Source: Cellulomonas sp. PhB150
GTDB lineage: Bacteria; Actinomycetota; Actinomycetes; Actinomycetales; Cellulomonadaceae
Direction: 5' to 3'
Assembly (NCBI RefSeq): GCF_003755175.1
Contig: NZ_RKHX01000001.1
Span: 868,001-932,000 of the forward strand
Length of the DNA: 64,000 nucleotides
Shown here: in pieces, positions 54,461 to 63,270 of the stretch
Position numbering within the stretch: position 1 is the stretch's first letter
Layout of the letters: each line of letters opens with the position of its first letter
Made by a program: the position numbers and the translations under genes
The notes under the pieces: generated by a model
The model's input: the letters and a program-made list of their open reading frames with translations, nothing else
What the model was told of the DNA's origin: nothing
Databases searched by the model: none

Positions 54461-56635
54461 CTACCGGGCGGCGACGTCCGCGAGGATCCCCGACAGCTGC
54501 TTCCAGAGGTAGGGCGCGAGCGTCGCGCTGTAGGTCGCCGTCACGTGGTGGCGGTCGCGGTAGACGTTCGCCCCGCCGATCACCGCCGGGCACGTCGTCT
54601 GCGTGCAGTACATGTCCGTGAGGTCGACGAGGTGGGCCCGACCGCCGGTGCGCTCGACGGCGTCGACCTGCGGGTCGGGGAACTCGAGTGCGTGCTCACG
54701 CGAGATGTCGCACGCGCTCGCGTCCTTGGCACCCTCGGTGCGCAGGCACTCGTTCGGGTCCGTGCCGGGGATCGGGTTGTCCCGGAGGGCGATGACCGGG
54801 TCACCGGCGTCGAGGAGCGGCGTCCACGCGGCCAGCAGGCCGTCCGCTCGGTACACGGCACGGTCGCCCACGTCCGCGGGGTAGACCAGCTTCGCGGCCG
54901 AGAACCCCGCGGTGACGATGGCGTCGTACTGGCCGGCGTCCGACAGCAGCTTCTTCTCCAGCGCGGTCCGCCAGATGCGGCACCCCTTCTGGCCCGCGGC
55001 GTCTCCGGCGACCGCCACGGTCGTCGACCACGCGCAGGACGCCTTGAGGTAGGTGTCGACCACGATCTTGTGCTGGTCCGCGAGCTCGACGAAGGCGGGC
55101 AGCCACGCCCGGGCGTGCGAGTCACCGACGAGCGCGATGTGCGGCACCGCGGGATCGCCCTTCGCGTCGCCGAAGGTGCACGAGGTCAGGTCGCTGTCCT
55201 CCGAGACCACCCAGCACTCCTTGTGCGACCCGCTGTCTCCGCTGACCCGCGACGGGTCCGGGACGACGACACCCGCGAGGGCGGCGGTCGGGCACTGGGG
55301 GCGGGTCGGGTCCATGGACGCCGCGCCGAAGCACTCCGCGCGGCTCTGCGAGATCTGCTGCTCCTCGGCCAGAGCCCTCGAGGCCTCGACGTCGGCGCGG
55401 TGCGTCATCGCGGCGCACGACGCGACGACGAGCACCATCGCGACGAGCATGGCGCCGAACGTCACCGACGGGCGTCGCAGGCCGAACCGGTTCGTCGTCC
55501 GCACGGGGTCCTCGACCCACCTCTTCGTCGCCCACGCGAGCACCAGGACCACGGCCAGCAGGACGAGCTTGGTCTTCGCGTCCAGGGCGTGCCCGAGCAC
55601 GAACGGGAGGATGACGATCGGCGGCCAGTGCCACAGGTACGTCGAGTACGAGATGTCGCCCAGGAGCTGGGCAGGACGGAGCGCGAGCATCCGGGCGGGT
55701 GACCACGGCGCAGCCGACGACCCCGCGGCGATCACCGCGCCGGCGCCGAGGACCGGGACGAGGGCTGCCGTGCCGGGGAAGGGCGTCGCCGCCGTGAAGC
55801 TCACGGCACCCCAGGCGATCGCCGCGAGGCCGATCCACGAGACAGCGGCGCGGGTCCGCACGGCACCGTCCCACCGTCGCTCGAGCGCCGGGGCCGCGAG
55901 GAGCAGCGCCAGGAGGGCGCCCGCGCCGAACTGCCAGGCCCGCACCGGCGTCACGAAGTAGGCCCGCGCGGGACTCGTCTCGGTGAGGTGCAGCGACCAG
56001 AGGAAGCTCGCCGCCGTGAGGACGCCCAGCACGCCCGCCACCACGGCGGTCGGCCTCCGGCGACCCCGCAGCGCGAGCCACAGGGCGAGCGCGATCAGCA
56101 GCGGCCAGACGAGGTAGAACTGCTCCTCGACCGAGAGCGACCAGTAGTGCAGCGCGGGCGACGCGGTGTTGTCCGCCGCGAGGTAGTCGACCGAGTCGGC
56201 CGCGAGCACCCAGTTGAGGACGTAGACACCGGCGGCGCCGATCTCGCGCGCGTACTGCTGCCAGAGCGCGACCGGCACCCAGACGTACGTCGCCACGAGG
56301 CTCGTCACGAGCACGAGCAGCGAGGCGGGCAGGAGCCGGCGCGCACGCCGCGCCCAGAACTGCCCGAGCCGCACCCGCCCGTGACGCTCGGCGTCCCGCA
56401 TCAGGTGCGCGGTGATGAGGAACCCGGAGATGACGAAGAAGACGTCGACGCCGATGTACCCGCCCGTGAGGCGCTTCGGCCACAGGTGGTAGAGCACCAC
56501 GAGCATCACGGCGATGGCACGGAGCCCCTGGATCTCGGGGCGCACCCGCGTCGCCTGCGCGACGGCGCCAGCGGGCGGCGTCGACGGCGTCCCGCTCGTG
56601 ACGGTGGTGGTGCTCAGCCCGGCGGGCAACGACAC
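54461..56635 (-). CDS. OafA-like acyltransferase with SGNH domain
   Basis: A 724-residue enzyme. Residues 1-400 are an acyltransferase-3 domain with about eleven helices (RPEIQGLRAIAVMLVVLYH, GVDVFFVISGF, SLSVEEQFYLVWPL). The last 250 residues are an extracytoplasmic SGNH hydrolase-like domain: GDSHA holds the nucleophile, and DRHHVT holds the C-terminal Asp-His. The pair moves an acetyl group across the membrane and onto a surface polysaccharide. The GTG start was preferred because AAGGAG lies 7 nt upstream; an upstream GTG at 56659 has none. Confidence 0.93.
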   Translation of the reverse strand: MSLPAGLSTTTVTSGTPSTPPAGAVAQATRVRPEIQGLRAIAVMLVVLYHLWPKRLTGGYIGVDVFFVISGFLITAHLMRDAERHGRVRLGQFWARRARRLLPASLLVLVTSLVATYVWVPVALWQQYAREIGAAGVYVLNWVLAADSVDYLAADNTASPALHYWSLSVEEQFYLVWPLLIALALWLALRGRRRPTAVVAGVLGVLTAASFLWSLHLTETSPARAYFVTPVRAWQFGAGALLALLLAAPALERRWDGAVRTRAAVSWIGLAAIAWGAVSFTAATPFPGTAALVPVLGAGAVIAAGSSAAPWSPARMLALRPAQLLGDISYSTYLWHWPPIVILPFVLGHALDAKTKLVLLAVVLVLAWATKRWVEDPVRTTNRFGLRRPSVTFGAMLVAMVLVVASCAAMTHRADVEASRALAEEQQISQSRAECFGAASMDPTRPQCPTAALAGVVVPDPSRVSGDSGSHKECWVVSEDSDLTSCTFGDAKGDPAVPHIALVGDSHARAWLPAFVELADQHKIVVDTYLKASCAWSTTVAVAGDAAGQKGCRIWRTALEKKLLSDAGQYDAIVTAGFSAAKLVYPADVGDRAVYRADGLLAAWTPLLDAGDPVIALRDNPIPGTDPNECLRTEGAKDASACDISREHALEFPDPQVDAVERTGGRAHLVDLTDMYCTQTTCPAVIGGANVYRDRHHVTATYSATLAPYLWKQLSGILADVAAR

Positions 56636-56642
56636 TGATTCA

Positions 56643-56648
56643 CTCCTT
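56643..56648 (-). promoter_or_regulatory. ribosome-binding site deciding the start of the OafA-like gene
   Basis: AAGGAG on the minus strand, exactly 7 nt before the GTG at 56635. It rules against the upstream GTG at 56659, whose own upstream region shows no such site. Confidence 0.6.
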
Positions 56649-56782
56649 CGCGGGACCACAGGACCGCCGCACCCTACCCGGCCGACCCATGTTCTCCGTC
56701 CTCGCGAGCGACGCCCAGTCGTCCCCGCCCGCCGCGGAAGGCCTCGAGGTGACCGTCGTCACCCGCGGTGGCCCCCCTCACG

Positions 56783-58114
56783 TCACCGAGCGGGACGCAG
56801 GACGCGCTTGACCTTCCCCAGGACGCGGCGGGGCAGCGAACGCTTGACGGCCTTCTTCTTCGGACCGCGGGCGTTCAACGTGTCGTAGATGCGCCGCAGC
56901 TTGTTGCGCATCTTCTCCTGGTACTGCGCGGGGGTCGTCCCGGGGTAGCGCGGCAGCTTCTCGCGCAGCTCGCCGTACGTGTACGGCTCGGGGTCGCTGC
57001 CCGGCGCGACGATCGCCTTGAGCCCGGCGAACAACGTCGAGTAGACGCTCGTGAGGAAGTCCTCGTCCTTCGTCACGCCGGCCGCCATGGCCTTCTCGAG
57101 CGCGCCGACGACGTCGGTCGCGTTCCAGTGCTCGCGGCCGAGCGCGCGGTCGCCGTGGCCGACCGACTCGTAGAAGTACGGCACCTTGAAGTTCCAGGAC
57201 AGGCCGATCGAGGGAATGCCGTAGGCGAATGCGGTGATGCTCGCGTGCAGGCGGTAGGCGATCACGCCGTCGCAGGCGCTGAGCTCGTCGACGAGCTCCT
57301 CCTGGGAGTTGACCGTGATGGCCGCGTTGCTCTGCGGGACGCCCTTGACCTTGACCAGCTCGTCGAGGAACGCCTCGTCCGTGAAGTGCCCCGTCGTGAA
57401 GAGCTTGTAGTCGAATCCACGCTCCGTGAGCAGGTCGATGACGTCGAGCCAGAACTTCTGCTGCTCGCCCTTGGTGAAGGCGATCCCGTTGTCCTTGAAG
57501 ATGCCGGCCCGGGTCACCACGAGGCCGACCTTGCGACGTGCGCCCGGGCGACCCGCGAGGCCCGACTTCGCCTCACCGAAGACGACGTCCGCGAACACCG
57601 CGGGGTCGGAGACGTGGGCGACGGGGATCTCCGTGCCCTCGACGTACTTCTGGAGCGACGCGAAGTCGTCCCGCGTCGTGATCTGGCGCACGCAGGACAG
57701 CGACAGCGCCTCCTTGAGCGCCACGGACTTCGGGTTCGTCGGGTCGTACGGCTCGACGCCGATGCTCGAGAACAGGACGGGGACGTTGTACTCCTCCGCC
57801 AGCTCCAGCGTCCTGATCGTGCGCAGGTAGAAGCTCTGGTAGGAGTAGTTGAACAGGGGCGCGCCGCCGAAGACGATCACATCGGCCGCGGAGATCGCCG
57901 CGCGGGCGGGCGCCAGGAGCGCCGGGTCGCCGCTGCTCATGTACTTCCTGGAGATGATTCCGGCGGCGCGGCTCGAGATCGCGTAGTCGCTCGTCGGGAC
58001 ACCAAGGTTCGCCATGATTCCCTTGATGATCGAGACAGCGGTCGCCTCGATGATCTGGTCACCGACATTGTCGGAATCCCTGTTGGTGAGCAGCAGAATC
58101 CTGAACTTCGCCAC
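56783..58114 (-). CDS. polysaccharide pyruvyl transferase family protein
   Basis: A 443-residue protein of the WcaK/CsaB family: DSDNVGDQII early, VIVFGGAPLFN, SSIGVEP, then VAYRLHAS-like IAYRLHASITAFAYGIPSIGL. These enzymes add a ketal-linked pyruvate from phosphoenolpyruvate onto a sugar, giving negatively charged wall polymers that can anchor S-layer-type proteins. The basic tail (KRSLPRRVLGKVKRVLR) may hold it at the membrane. The start GTG has a GGAG site 5 nt upstream. It is divergent from the TagF-TarI operon, with a 295-nt region between. Confidence 0.88.
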   Translation of the reverse strand: MAKFRILLLTNRDSDNVGDQIIEATAVSIIKGIMANLGVPTSDYAISSRAAGIISRKYMSSGDPALLAPARAAISAADVIVFGGAPLFNYSYQSFYLRTIRTLELAEEYNVPVLFSSIGVEPYDPTNPKSVALKEALSLSCVRQITTRDDFASLQKYVEGTEIPVAHVSDPAVFADVVFGEAKSGLAGRPGARRKVGLVVTRAGIFKDNGIAFTKGEQQKFWLDVIDLLTERGFDYKLFTTGHFTDEAFLDELVKVKGVPQSNAAITVNSQEELVDELSACDGVIAYRLHASITAFAYGIPSIGLSWNFKVPYFYESVGHGDRALGREHWNATDVVGALEKAMAAGVTKDEDFLTSVYSTLFAGLKAIVAPGSDPEPYTYGELREKLPRYPGTTPAQYQEKMRNKLRRIYDTLNARGPKKKAVKRSLPRRVLGKVKRVLRPAR

Positions 58115-58366
58115 CGATACTCCATTCGTCGAAACCGGCGCAGGCAGCGCGATCCAGTGGTTTGAGCCAGCGCCGAGGGTAGCAGGCCAGCCTCCCCGGG
58201 CACCCGTCCAGCAGGCGGTGCGGAGGCCCCCGCAACCGGGACGTGACGACCGCCACACCCGCCCCCGGCGGGCCCCGCGCAGGCTCGTCCGGAACGGTGG
58301 GGGCACCACCCGTCTGGCACAATGACCCAGCCGGATGATCGGAGCGACCTCGGTCTGGGGCACCGG
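58115..58366. other. divergent promoter region without a gene
   Basis: This 252-nt stretch lies between the divergent pyruvyl transferase and polymerase genes. No coding pattern is convincing on either strand. It must hold promoters for both directions; only the inverted repeat at its right end (listed separately) is a clear structure. Confidence 0.6.
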
Positions 58367-58386
58367 CCCGATTCCACCGAATCGGG
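58367..58386 (+). repeat. perfect inverted repeat in the polymerase gene leader
   Basis: CCCGATTC and GAATCGGG form a perfect 8-bp stem with a CACC loop, 24 nt before the ATG of the 668-residue polymerase-like gene. It is AT-richer than its surroundings. It may be an operator or a small hairpin controlling translation. Confidence 0.5.
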
Positions 58387-58409
58387 TAGTCGTCATGAGA
58401 GGCAGGTCC

Positions 58410-60416
58410 ATGTCCACCGAGTTCCGGGTCGAATCCGTCGAGTGGGCGAGGGTCAACCTGACCTTTCATCTCCGTCTTGGCTGGACCCCCCGTGACGGAG
58501 GGCCGTGGGAGCCTGTCGCACCGCTGGTCTCGGCGCCGCTGACGCTGGGACAGGGTGACAGCGAGCCTGTCGACCTCGTCGCGCTCGAGGACGTCGACCA
58601 GGGCCCCGGAGGCGCCGAGGGCGGCGAGTCGGAGGACTTCACCGAGGTCGACGACGACGGCACCGTGGCCGTGGCGTCGCCCGAGTCGGCGCTGGCGCCC
58701 ACCGAGGAGGCGGACCTCGACACCCACCCCTCTCCCCTCGTCGGGATCTTCATCCGCGACACCAAGGCCATGCACACCGTCGACTGGACCTCGCTCGGCG
58801 AGGGGCGCTACCGCGTCGACATCAACATCAGCAACTTCGCCGAGCGCGCGTTCCTGCCGCGCGGCACGTGGAAGTTCTTCGCGAAGCTCGAGTCCGGCGC
58901 CGAGATCGGCGCGGGCTGGGAGCTGGCCCGGCTGGACGAGCTCGACTCGCTGACCCGCGTGTTCCTCTTCGCGGGGAACCGCCAGGCGTACACGGTCTCG
59001 TTCGGCCTGACCGAAGACGACGTGAACCCGCTGTTCGCGGTCCGCGCCTACAGCTTCGTGCGCAAGCCCGGCGCGACCAAGCGCGCGCGGAACCCGATCC
59101 GGCTCGCGCAGCGGGTGGCCAAGAAGTACGCCTCGCAGGGTCGGCGTCGACAGCTCGCGCAGGCGATCTACAAGCGGACCGCCCAGGAGGAGCAGGCCCG
59201 CCGTGCGGTACGGGGCGCCTCCGGCCAGGCCCGCAGGACGCGGGTGCTGTTCGCCTCCGAGATGCGCGAGGGGCTCGAGGGGAACCTGCTCGCCGTCCGC
59301 GACCGGATGGTCGCCCGCGGGCTCGACCAGGAGCTCGACCTGCACTACTCGTTCCGGACCTCGCGCACCGCGACCCGCTCGAACTACCTGAACCTCGTGC
59401 GCGAGCTCGCCCGTGCGGACATCGTCCTCATCGACGACTACTTCCCGCCGTTCGAGAACCTCACGCTCGACCCGTCGACCCGCGTCATCCAGGTCTGGCA
59501 TGCCGGCAGCGGCTTCAAGAGCGTGGGCTTCAGCCGGTTCGGCAAGTTCGGCTCGCCCGGCCTGACGAACGCCCACCGCAAGTACACCTACGCGATCTCG
59601 GCCTCGCGGAGCCTCAAGCACGTGTACGCCGAGGTGTTCGGCATCGAGGAGGAGGCCGTGATCCCCACGGGCCTCCCCCGCATCGACACCTTCCTCGACC
59701 CCGACGCGCAGGCCGAGGCGCGGGCCAGGGTCTACTCGCTGTACCCGACCCTCGAGGGCAAGCGCGTCATCATGTTCGCGCCGACCTTCCGCGGCCGTGG
59801 GGCGATGCAGGCGAGCTACGACTACGCGCAGATCGACTTCCAGGCGCTCTACGACCTGTGCGGCGAGGACACCGTGGTCGCGTTCCGCATGCACCACTTC
59901 ATCCACGAGGGCGTGCCGATCCCGGACTGGATGCGGGACCGGTTCGTCGACGTCTCGGAGTACCGCGACGGCAACGCGCTCCTGCTCGTCACGGACCTGC
60001 TGATCACCGACTACTCGTCGATCATCTTCGAGTACTCGCTGCTCGAGCGCCCGATGCTGTTCTTCGCGTACGACGAGGAGGTCTACAGCGCCGTGCGCGG
60101 CTTCCACCGCCCGTACAAGGAGACCGCGCCGGGCAAGGTCTGCCACACGTTCGACGAGCTCCTCACCGCGATCCGCTCGGAGGACTTCGAGCTCGAGCGC
60201 GGCGCCGCCTTCCGCGACGAGAACTTCGACGTCATCGACACGCACTCGTCCGACCGCGTGATCGACTGGCTCGTCATCGGCGACCCGCCCGAGTCCGCGG
60301 TCGTCGCGGAGCCGCACGGCGCCCACGACGTCCCCGCCCCGCCCGTCTCACCCTCACCCGTGCCCCTCGACGACGCCGGGACCCTCGACGACGCCCAGGA
60401 GAGTCAGGTCCGATGA
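58410..60416 (+). CDS. CDP-glycerol/ribitol polymerase family protein (classical TagF motifs)
   Basis: A 668-residue protein. Residues 1-250 are an N-terminal beta-rich region with an acidic stretch (about 60-100). The C-terminal 400 residues are the glycerophosphotransferase domain: VWHAGSGFKSVG, TGLPRID, MFAPTFRG, FRMHHF (usual RMHP) and ITDYSSIIFEYSLLERP. Unlike the other four related proteins it keeps the classical TDYSS. It probably polymerises ribitol phosphate, since a TarI-type gene overlaps its end (ATGA). A Pro-rich tail closes the protein. The ATG has an AGAGGCAGG site; an earlier ATG (58395) is less likely. Confidence 0.87.
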   Translation: MSTEFRVESVEWARVNLTFHLRLGWTPRDGGPWEPVAPLVSAPLTLGQGDSEPVDLVALEDVDQGPGGAEGGESEDFTEVDDDGTVAVASPESALAPTEEADLDTHPSPLVGIFIRDTKAMHTVDWTSLGEGRYRVDINISNFAERAFLPRGTWKFFAKLESGAEIGAGWELARLDELDSLTRVFLFAGNRQAYTVSFGLTEDDVNPLFAVRAYSFVRKPGATKRARNPIRLAQRVAKKYASQGRRRQLAQAIYKRTAQEEQARRAVRGASGQARRTRVLFASEMREGLEGNLLAVRDRMVARGLDQELDLHYSFRTSRTATRSNYLNLVRELARADIVLIDDYFPPFENLTLDPSTRVIQVWHAGSGFKSVGFSRFGKFGSPGLTNAHRKYTYAISASRSLKHVYAEVFGIEEEAVIPTGLPRIDTFLDPDAQAEARARVYSLYPTLEGKRVIMFAPTFRGRGAMQASYDYAQIDFQALYDLCGEDTVVAFRMHHFIHEGVPIPDWMRDRFVDVSEYRDGNALLLVTDLLITDYSSIIFEYSLLERPMLFFAYDEEVYSAVRGFHRPYKETAPGKVCHTFDELLTAIRSEDFELERGAAFRDENFDVIDTHSSDRVIDWLVIGDPPESAVVAEPHGAHDVPAPPVSPSPVPLDDAGTLDDAQESQVR

Positions 60417-61138
60417 ACATCGCAGTGGTCTTCGCCGGCGGCATCGGCTCGCGGATGAACAGCCGCGCCCTGCCCAAGCAGTTCCTCGAGGTGCACGGCA
60501 AGCCGATCCTCGTGCACACCCTCGAGAAGTTCGAGAACCACCCCGAGATCGACGCGATCGCCCTGGCGATCCTCCCGGAGTGGCGCGAGCACACCGAGCG
60601 GATGGTGCGCCGCTACGAGCTCACCAAGGTCCGCTGGATCGTGAACGGCGGTGCGACGGGCCAGGAGTCGCGGCACAAGGCGCTGCGCACGGTCGCGGCC
60701 GACATCACCGACGTGTCCGACGCCGTGGTCCTCATCCACGACGGCGTGCGACCCCTCATCACCGCCGACCTCATCTCCGAGAACATCGCGACCGCCCGTG
60801 AGCACGGCAACGCCATCACGTGCACGAAGTTCAACGAGACCGTGGCCGTGAGCGCGGACGAGACGATCTCCGACGTCATCCCGCGTGACCACATCTACGC
60901 GGCGCAGGCGCCCCAGACGTTCCACCTCGACGAGATCCTCGGCCTGTACGACGACGCCGTGGAGCGGGGCGAGCACGACTCGATCGACTCCTGCACCCTC
61001 ATGCAGTCCCAGGGCCGCACGCTCTACCGCGTCGACGGGCCGCGCTCGAACATCAAGATCACGACGGCCGAGGACTTCTACGTGTGCCGCACCTACTTCG
61101 ACGTGCTGGAGAACCAGCAGATCGCAGGCATGGCATGA
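60413..61138 (+). CDS. tarI: TarI-like ribitol-5-phosphate cytidylyltransferase
   Basis: A 241-residue IspD/TarI enzyme: VVFAGGIGSRM (6-16), LPKQFLEVHGKPIL, HDGVRPLI and DGPRSNIKITTAEDF at the end. The GIGSRM and ENHPEIDAI pieces fit TarI better than IspD. It makes CDP-ribitol from CTP and ribitol-5-P for the polymerase encoded just before it (overlap ATGA). It is paralogous to the 33567-34247 gene, but clearly more typical in its N-terminal loop. Confidence 0.9.
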   Translation: MNIAVVFAGGIGSRMNSRALPKQFLEVHGKPILVHTLEKFENHPEIDAIALAILPEWREHTERMVRRYELTKVRWIVNGGATGQESRHKALRTVAADITDVSDAVVLIHDGVRPLITADLISENIATAREHGNAITCTKFNETVAVSADETISDVIPRDHIYAAQAPQTFHLDEILGLYDDAVERGEHDSIDSCTLMQSQGRTLYRVDGPRSNIKITTAEDFYVCRTYFDVLENQQIAGMA

Positions 61139-62187
61139 GCGCACCGTCCCCCGTCGTCGCCCACGACGTCGAGGAGATCCTCGGGCGCGACCTGCCCTGG
61201 CACGAGCTCGACGGTGCCACCGTGCTCGTCACGGGCGCGAACGGGATGCTCCCGTCGTACGCGCTGCACACGCTCCTCGCGCTCAACGACGCGCGCGGCG
61301 CGGGCCTGCGCGTGATCGGCCTGGTCCGCAACGAGGCCAAGGCCCGTGGGATCCTCGGCGCGACCGTCGACCGGCCGGACTTCGAGCTCCTGGCCACCGA
61401 CGTCACGCGCCTGACCGAGCTGGACGGCCCCCTCGACGTGGTGATCCACGGCGCCAGCGCCGCACGCCCGGCGCTGCACGCGACCGACCCGGTGAGCACC
61501 ATCAAGGCGAACACGCTCGGCAGCTTCAACCTGCTCGACCTCGCCGTGGCCAAGCAGGCCGGCCGGTTCGTGCTGATGTCCTCCTCGGAGGTCTACGGCG
61601 CGCAGCCCGAGGACGTCCGGCTCATCCCCGAGGGGTCCTACGGCGGGTTCGACATCCTCGACCCGCGGGCCAGCTACTCCGAGGGCAAGCGCGCGGCCGA
61701 GACCATCGCGAGCGTGTACGCGGCACAGCACGGCATCGACACCCGCATCGTCCGCTTCGGCCACGTGTACGGCCCGGGCCTGGCGCTCGACGACGGGCGC
61801 GTCCAGGCCGACTTCGCCGCGAACGTCGTCCGCGGCGAGAACATCGTGCTGAACAGCGACGGCCGCGCGATGCGCACGTACACCTACGTCGCCGACGCGG
61901 TGGCCGGCATGTTCTACGCCGCCCTCGTCGGGACCGACCGCGCCTACAACGTCGCCGACCCGAACGGCATGGTCAGCATCCGCGACCTCGCGCAGCACTT
62001 CACGCGCGCGCGGCCCGAGAAGCACCTGGAGCGCGTGTTCACGCGCGCCGAGGACGCGGAGGAGCGCTCGTACAACACGAGCCGGTTCCTGGGGCTCGAC
62101 GCGAGCGCGCTCGGGGCCCTCGGGTGGCAGCCGCTCGTCGACCTCGACGCGGGCATCGACCGCATGCTGCGGAGCTTCGAGGCCTGA
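61135..62187 (+). CDS. NAD-dependent epimerase/dehydratase family protein (extended SDR)
   Basis: A 350-residue extended SDR. The dinucleotide loop is TGANGMLP (about 33-40, a variant of TGxxGxxG), followed by HGASAA, MSSSEVYG and the catalytic YSEGK. Sugar-nucleotide dehydratases and epimerases have this form. In TarI operons of other bacteria an oxidoreductase (TarJ) supplies ribitol-5-P; the position of this gene suggests a similar or sugar-modifying task, but the fold differs from TarJ, which is an alcohol dehydrogenase. Overlap ATGA with tarI. Confidence 0.85.
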   Translation: MSAPSPVVAHDVEEILGRDLPWHELDGATVLVTGANGMLPSYALHTLLALNDARGAGLRVIGLVRNEAKARGILGATVDRPDFELLATDVTRLTELDGPLDVVIHGASAARPALHATDPVSTIKANTLGSFNLLDLAVAKQAGRFVLMSSSEVYGAQPEDVRLIPEGSYGGFDILDPRASYSEGKRAAETIASVYAAQHGIDTRIVRFGHVYGPGLALDDGRVQADFAANVVRGENIVLNSDGRAMRTYTYVADAVAGMFYAALVGTDRAYNVADPNGMVSIRDLAQHFTRARPEKHLERVFTRAEDAEERSYNTSRFLGLDASALGALGWQPLVDLDAGIDRMLRSFEA

Positions 62188-62201
62188 CCCGACCGTCAGG
62201 C
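62182..62201. terminator. hairpin between convergent genes, candidate terminator
   Basis: GCCTGAC pairs with GTCAGGC around CCGACC, starting inside the last codon and stop of the SDR gene. A second partner (CGGGTCAG) lies a few bases further on, so two alternative hairpins are possible. It separates the SDR gene from the converging GT2 gene. Confidence 0.45.
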
Positions 62202-62211
62202 TCCGGGCGGG

Positions 62212-63246
62212 TCAGCGCCCGCGCGGACCGCCGCGCAGGTAGCCGAGCCCCCATGCGAGGTGCATGGTCGCGAGCACGGCAGGCAGGGCGGCCCACGAGC
62301 GCAGCGGCAGCCCGCGCCCGCTGACGAGCGCCGCGGCGACCTCGCCGAGGACCCACAGCGCGGGCGCGACGAGCGCGAGCGTCAGGAGCGTGCTGCCGAG
62401 CACGAGGCCGACGAGCCCGACGAGCGTCCCGAGCACGACGACCGCCGCGACGACCGGCGGGGCCAGGTACCGCGCCGAGGCGGTCCGCGGGTAGCGGGAC
62501 ACGACCTCGCGCCGCCAGCGCCCCGTCTTGTAGAACTGCTGCGCGACGGCCCGCAGCGACCCGCGCGGGCGGTACTCGACCCGCATGCGCGGCGTGAACC
62601 AGACCAGGGCGCCGCTCTCCCGCAGCCGCAGGTTCAGCTCCCAGTCCTGCGCGCGCGTCCAGTGCTCGTCGTACCCGCCGAGGCGCTCGAACGTCGCCCG
62701 CCGGAACGAGCCCAGGTACACCGTGTCCGCGGCGCCCTCGGCGCCGCCGGTGTGGAAGCGCCCGCCGCCCAGGCCGACCGGGTGGGACATCGCCAGCGCG
62801 ACGGCCTCCTGCACGACCCCGTCGCCGACGGGCACCATCATGCCGCCGACGTTGTCCGCGCCGGCGCGCTCCAGGGTGTCGACCGCGACGCGCACGTAGT
62901 CGACGGGGAGGGTCGCGTGCCCGTCGGTGCGCACGAGGTACACGCTCGAGGGCTGCGCCGCGATCCCCGCCTGCACGGCGATGTTGAGGCCCTGCGGGGT
63001 CAGGCCCGTCGGGTTCTCGACCATCACGACCCGTGGGTCGGCGTCCGCGAGCTCGGCGGCGATCGCAGCGGTGGCGTCGCTCGACGGCCCGACCGCGAGC
63101 GCGAACACCATCGGCCCCGGGTAGTCCTGCGCGAGGACCGCGGCGACGGCTGCGCGCAGGTCACGCTCCTCGTTGCGGACCGTGGCGAAGACGACGACGG
63201 GGGGCCGGGTGGAGCGGGCTGCGGGCACGCGCGAAGGATAGGTCAC
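62212..63246 (-). CDS. GT2 family glycosyltransferase with C-terminal membrane helices
   Basis: A 344-residue enzyme. The GT-A domain (about residues 16-240) has ATVRNEERDL, VRTDGHATLP as acidic site and QDWELNLRLRESG with the catalytic base. Two or three hydrophobic helices follow (about 255-330). The layout matches the succinoglycan/ExoA-type membrane GT2 proteins. It probably acts on a lipid-linked sugar at the inner face of the membrane. It is 24 nt from the galE stop on the same strand. Confidence 0.88.
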   Translation of the reverse strand: MTYPSRVPAARSTRPPVVVFATVRNEERDLRAAVAAVLAQDYPGPMVFALAVGPSSDATAAIAAELADADPRVVMVENPTGLTPQGLNIAVQAGIAAQPSSVYLVRTDGHATLPVDYVRVAVDTLERAGADNVGGMMVPVGDGVVQEAVALAMSHPVGLGGGRFHTGGAEGAADTVYLGSFRRATFERLGGYDEHWTRAQDWELNLRLRESGALVWFTPRMRVEYRPRGSLRAVAQQFYKTGRWRREVVSRYPRTASARYLAPPVVAAVVVLGTLVGLVGLVLGSTLLTLALVAPALWVLGEVAAALVSGRGLPLRSWAALPAVLATMHLAWGLGYLRGGPRGR

Positions 63247-63270
63247 GGCACGCGGACGGCCCGAATCGCC

